A DNA stretch of 64,000 nt from NCBI RefSeq assembly GCF_900640175.1, contig NZ_CAAAJC010000013.1, forward strand, positions 20,033-84,032, written 5' to 3'. The DNA is from Legionella sp. W10-070 (lineage in GTDB: Bacteria; Pseudomonadota; Gammaproteobacteria; Legionellales; Legionellaceae). Shown piece by piece: positions 63,912-64,000 of this stretch; positions within the stretch are counted from its first letter, which is position 1; each line of letters opens with the position of its first letter. Under the pieces are notes generated by a model, which saw only the letters and a program-made list of their open reading frames with translations, did no database searches and was not told where the DNA came from. The translations under genes were made by a program, and so were the position numbers.

Positions 63912-63939
63912 TTGACAAGGGAGTTGAGATGAGTAGAAT
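63912..63939 (+). promoter_or_regulatory. Strong sigma-70 promoter, probably of an rRNA operon
   Basis: TTGACA (63912-63917) and TAGAAT (63934-63939) are spaced by 16 bases. The preceding DNA is very AT-rich (UP-element-like), and the following CGCATCACGCCTTCGGGGCG resembles a GC-rich discriminator. The last bases, GACAAACTGTGTGGGCGCTTT, match the 16S leader of gammaproteobacterial rrn operons (E. coli has CTGTGTGGGC there). The rest of 63671-64000 holds no gene. Confidence 0.75.
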
Positions 63940-63970
63940 ACGCATCACGCCTTCGGGGCGGGTTCATTAA

Positions 63971-64000
63971 GAAATAGAAGACAAACTGTGTGGGCGCTTT
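63971..64000 (+). other. Start of a probable rRNA operon leader
   Basis: The final 30 bases include ACAAACTGTGTGGGCGCTTT, the conserved segment in rRNA leaders just upstream of the 16S gene. The 16S gene itself would begin outside the window. Confidence 0.65.

Overview
The window looks like a chromosomal segment of a Legionella species, or a very close relative in the Legionellales. Supporting evidence: moderate-to-low GC content; a five-gene cluster matching the rhizobial acpXL–fabZXL–fabF2XL–fabF1XL–lpxXL set, which fits the very-long-chain acyl groups known on Legionella lipid A; an IcmL/DotI-like periplasmic protein; a Fic-domain protein and a clan-CE cysteine-enzyme-like protein with the look of Dot/Icm effectors; and gammaproteobacterial housekeeping blocks (ffh-rpsP-rimM-trmD-rplS, dnaX-ebfC-recR, bamE/fur, ratA-rnfH, lptM-dapF). 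The species cannot be named from the sequence alone.

Layout. 1-4660: lipid A long-chain acyl cluster, with its carrier protein cut by the left edge. 4827-10431: an orphan solute-binding protein, a membrane protein with two glycine-rich hydrophobic segments, panD, an E-rich coiled-coil protein, a small membrane protein and the clan-CE-like protein. 10467-18971: one gene for an alpha-helical protein of 2834 residues. 19076-22859: lptM-dapF-trkA-trkH, a tightly coupled minus-strand operon. 23367-27300: esterase, ratA-rnfH, divergent bamE/fur and a YjgR-type ATPase. 27579-29303: Fic protein. 29588-33684: a four-gene, translationally coupled operon of C39-like peptidase, RimK-like ATP-grasp ligase, GCS2-like ligase and N-formylglutamate amidohydrolase-like protein, which looks like a peptide or amide-bond metabolite pathway. 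34108-37126: GT87 membrane protein, hotdog thioesterase, BON protein and IcmL-like protein. 37318-43535: uvrA, a di-heme peroxidase-like protein and lemA-htpX. 43536-49791: a possible structured RNA, an ABC exporter pair, an MFS pump, an SDR and unknown proteins. 49788-53772: ogt, then rplS-trmD-rimM-rpsP-ffh. 54191-60916: a CorC/HlyC-like protein, a response regulator lacking its phospho-acceptor, an unknown protein, and a DUF547/sulfatase-fold pair. 60909-63670: recR-ebfC-dnaX and the SRP RNA. The window ends in what looks like the promoter and leader of an rRNA operon.

Several families of short inverted-repeat elements are scattered between genes. Two families end in CTAG, and five neighbouring genes stop at or inside these elements, so the elements supply or share their stop codons. 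No CRISPR array, intact insertion sequence, prophage or tRNA was recognised.

The strongest candidates for undescribed biology are the C39/ATP-grasp/GCS2/FGase operon, the long-chain acyl cluster with one ketosynthase lacking its active-site cysteine, the stop-codon-associated CTAG elements, the clan-CE-like and Fic candidate effectors, and the giant helical protein.
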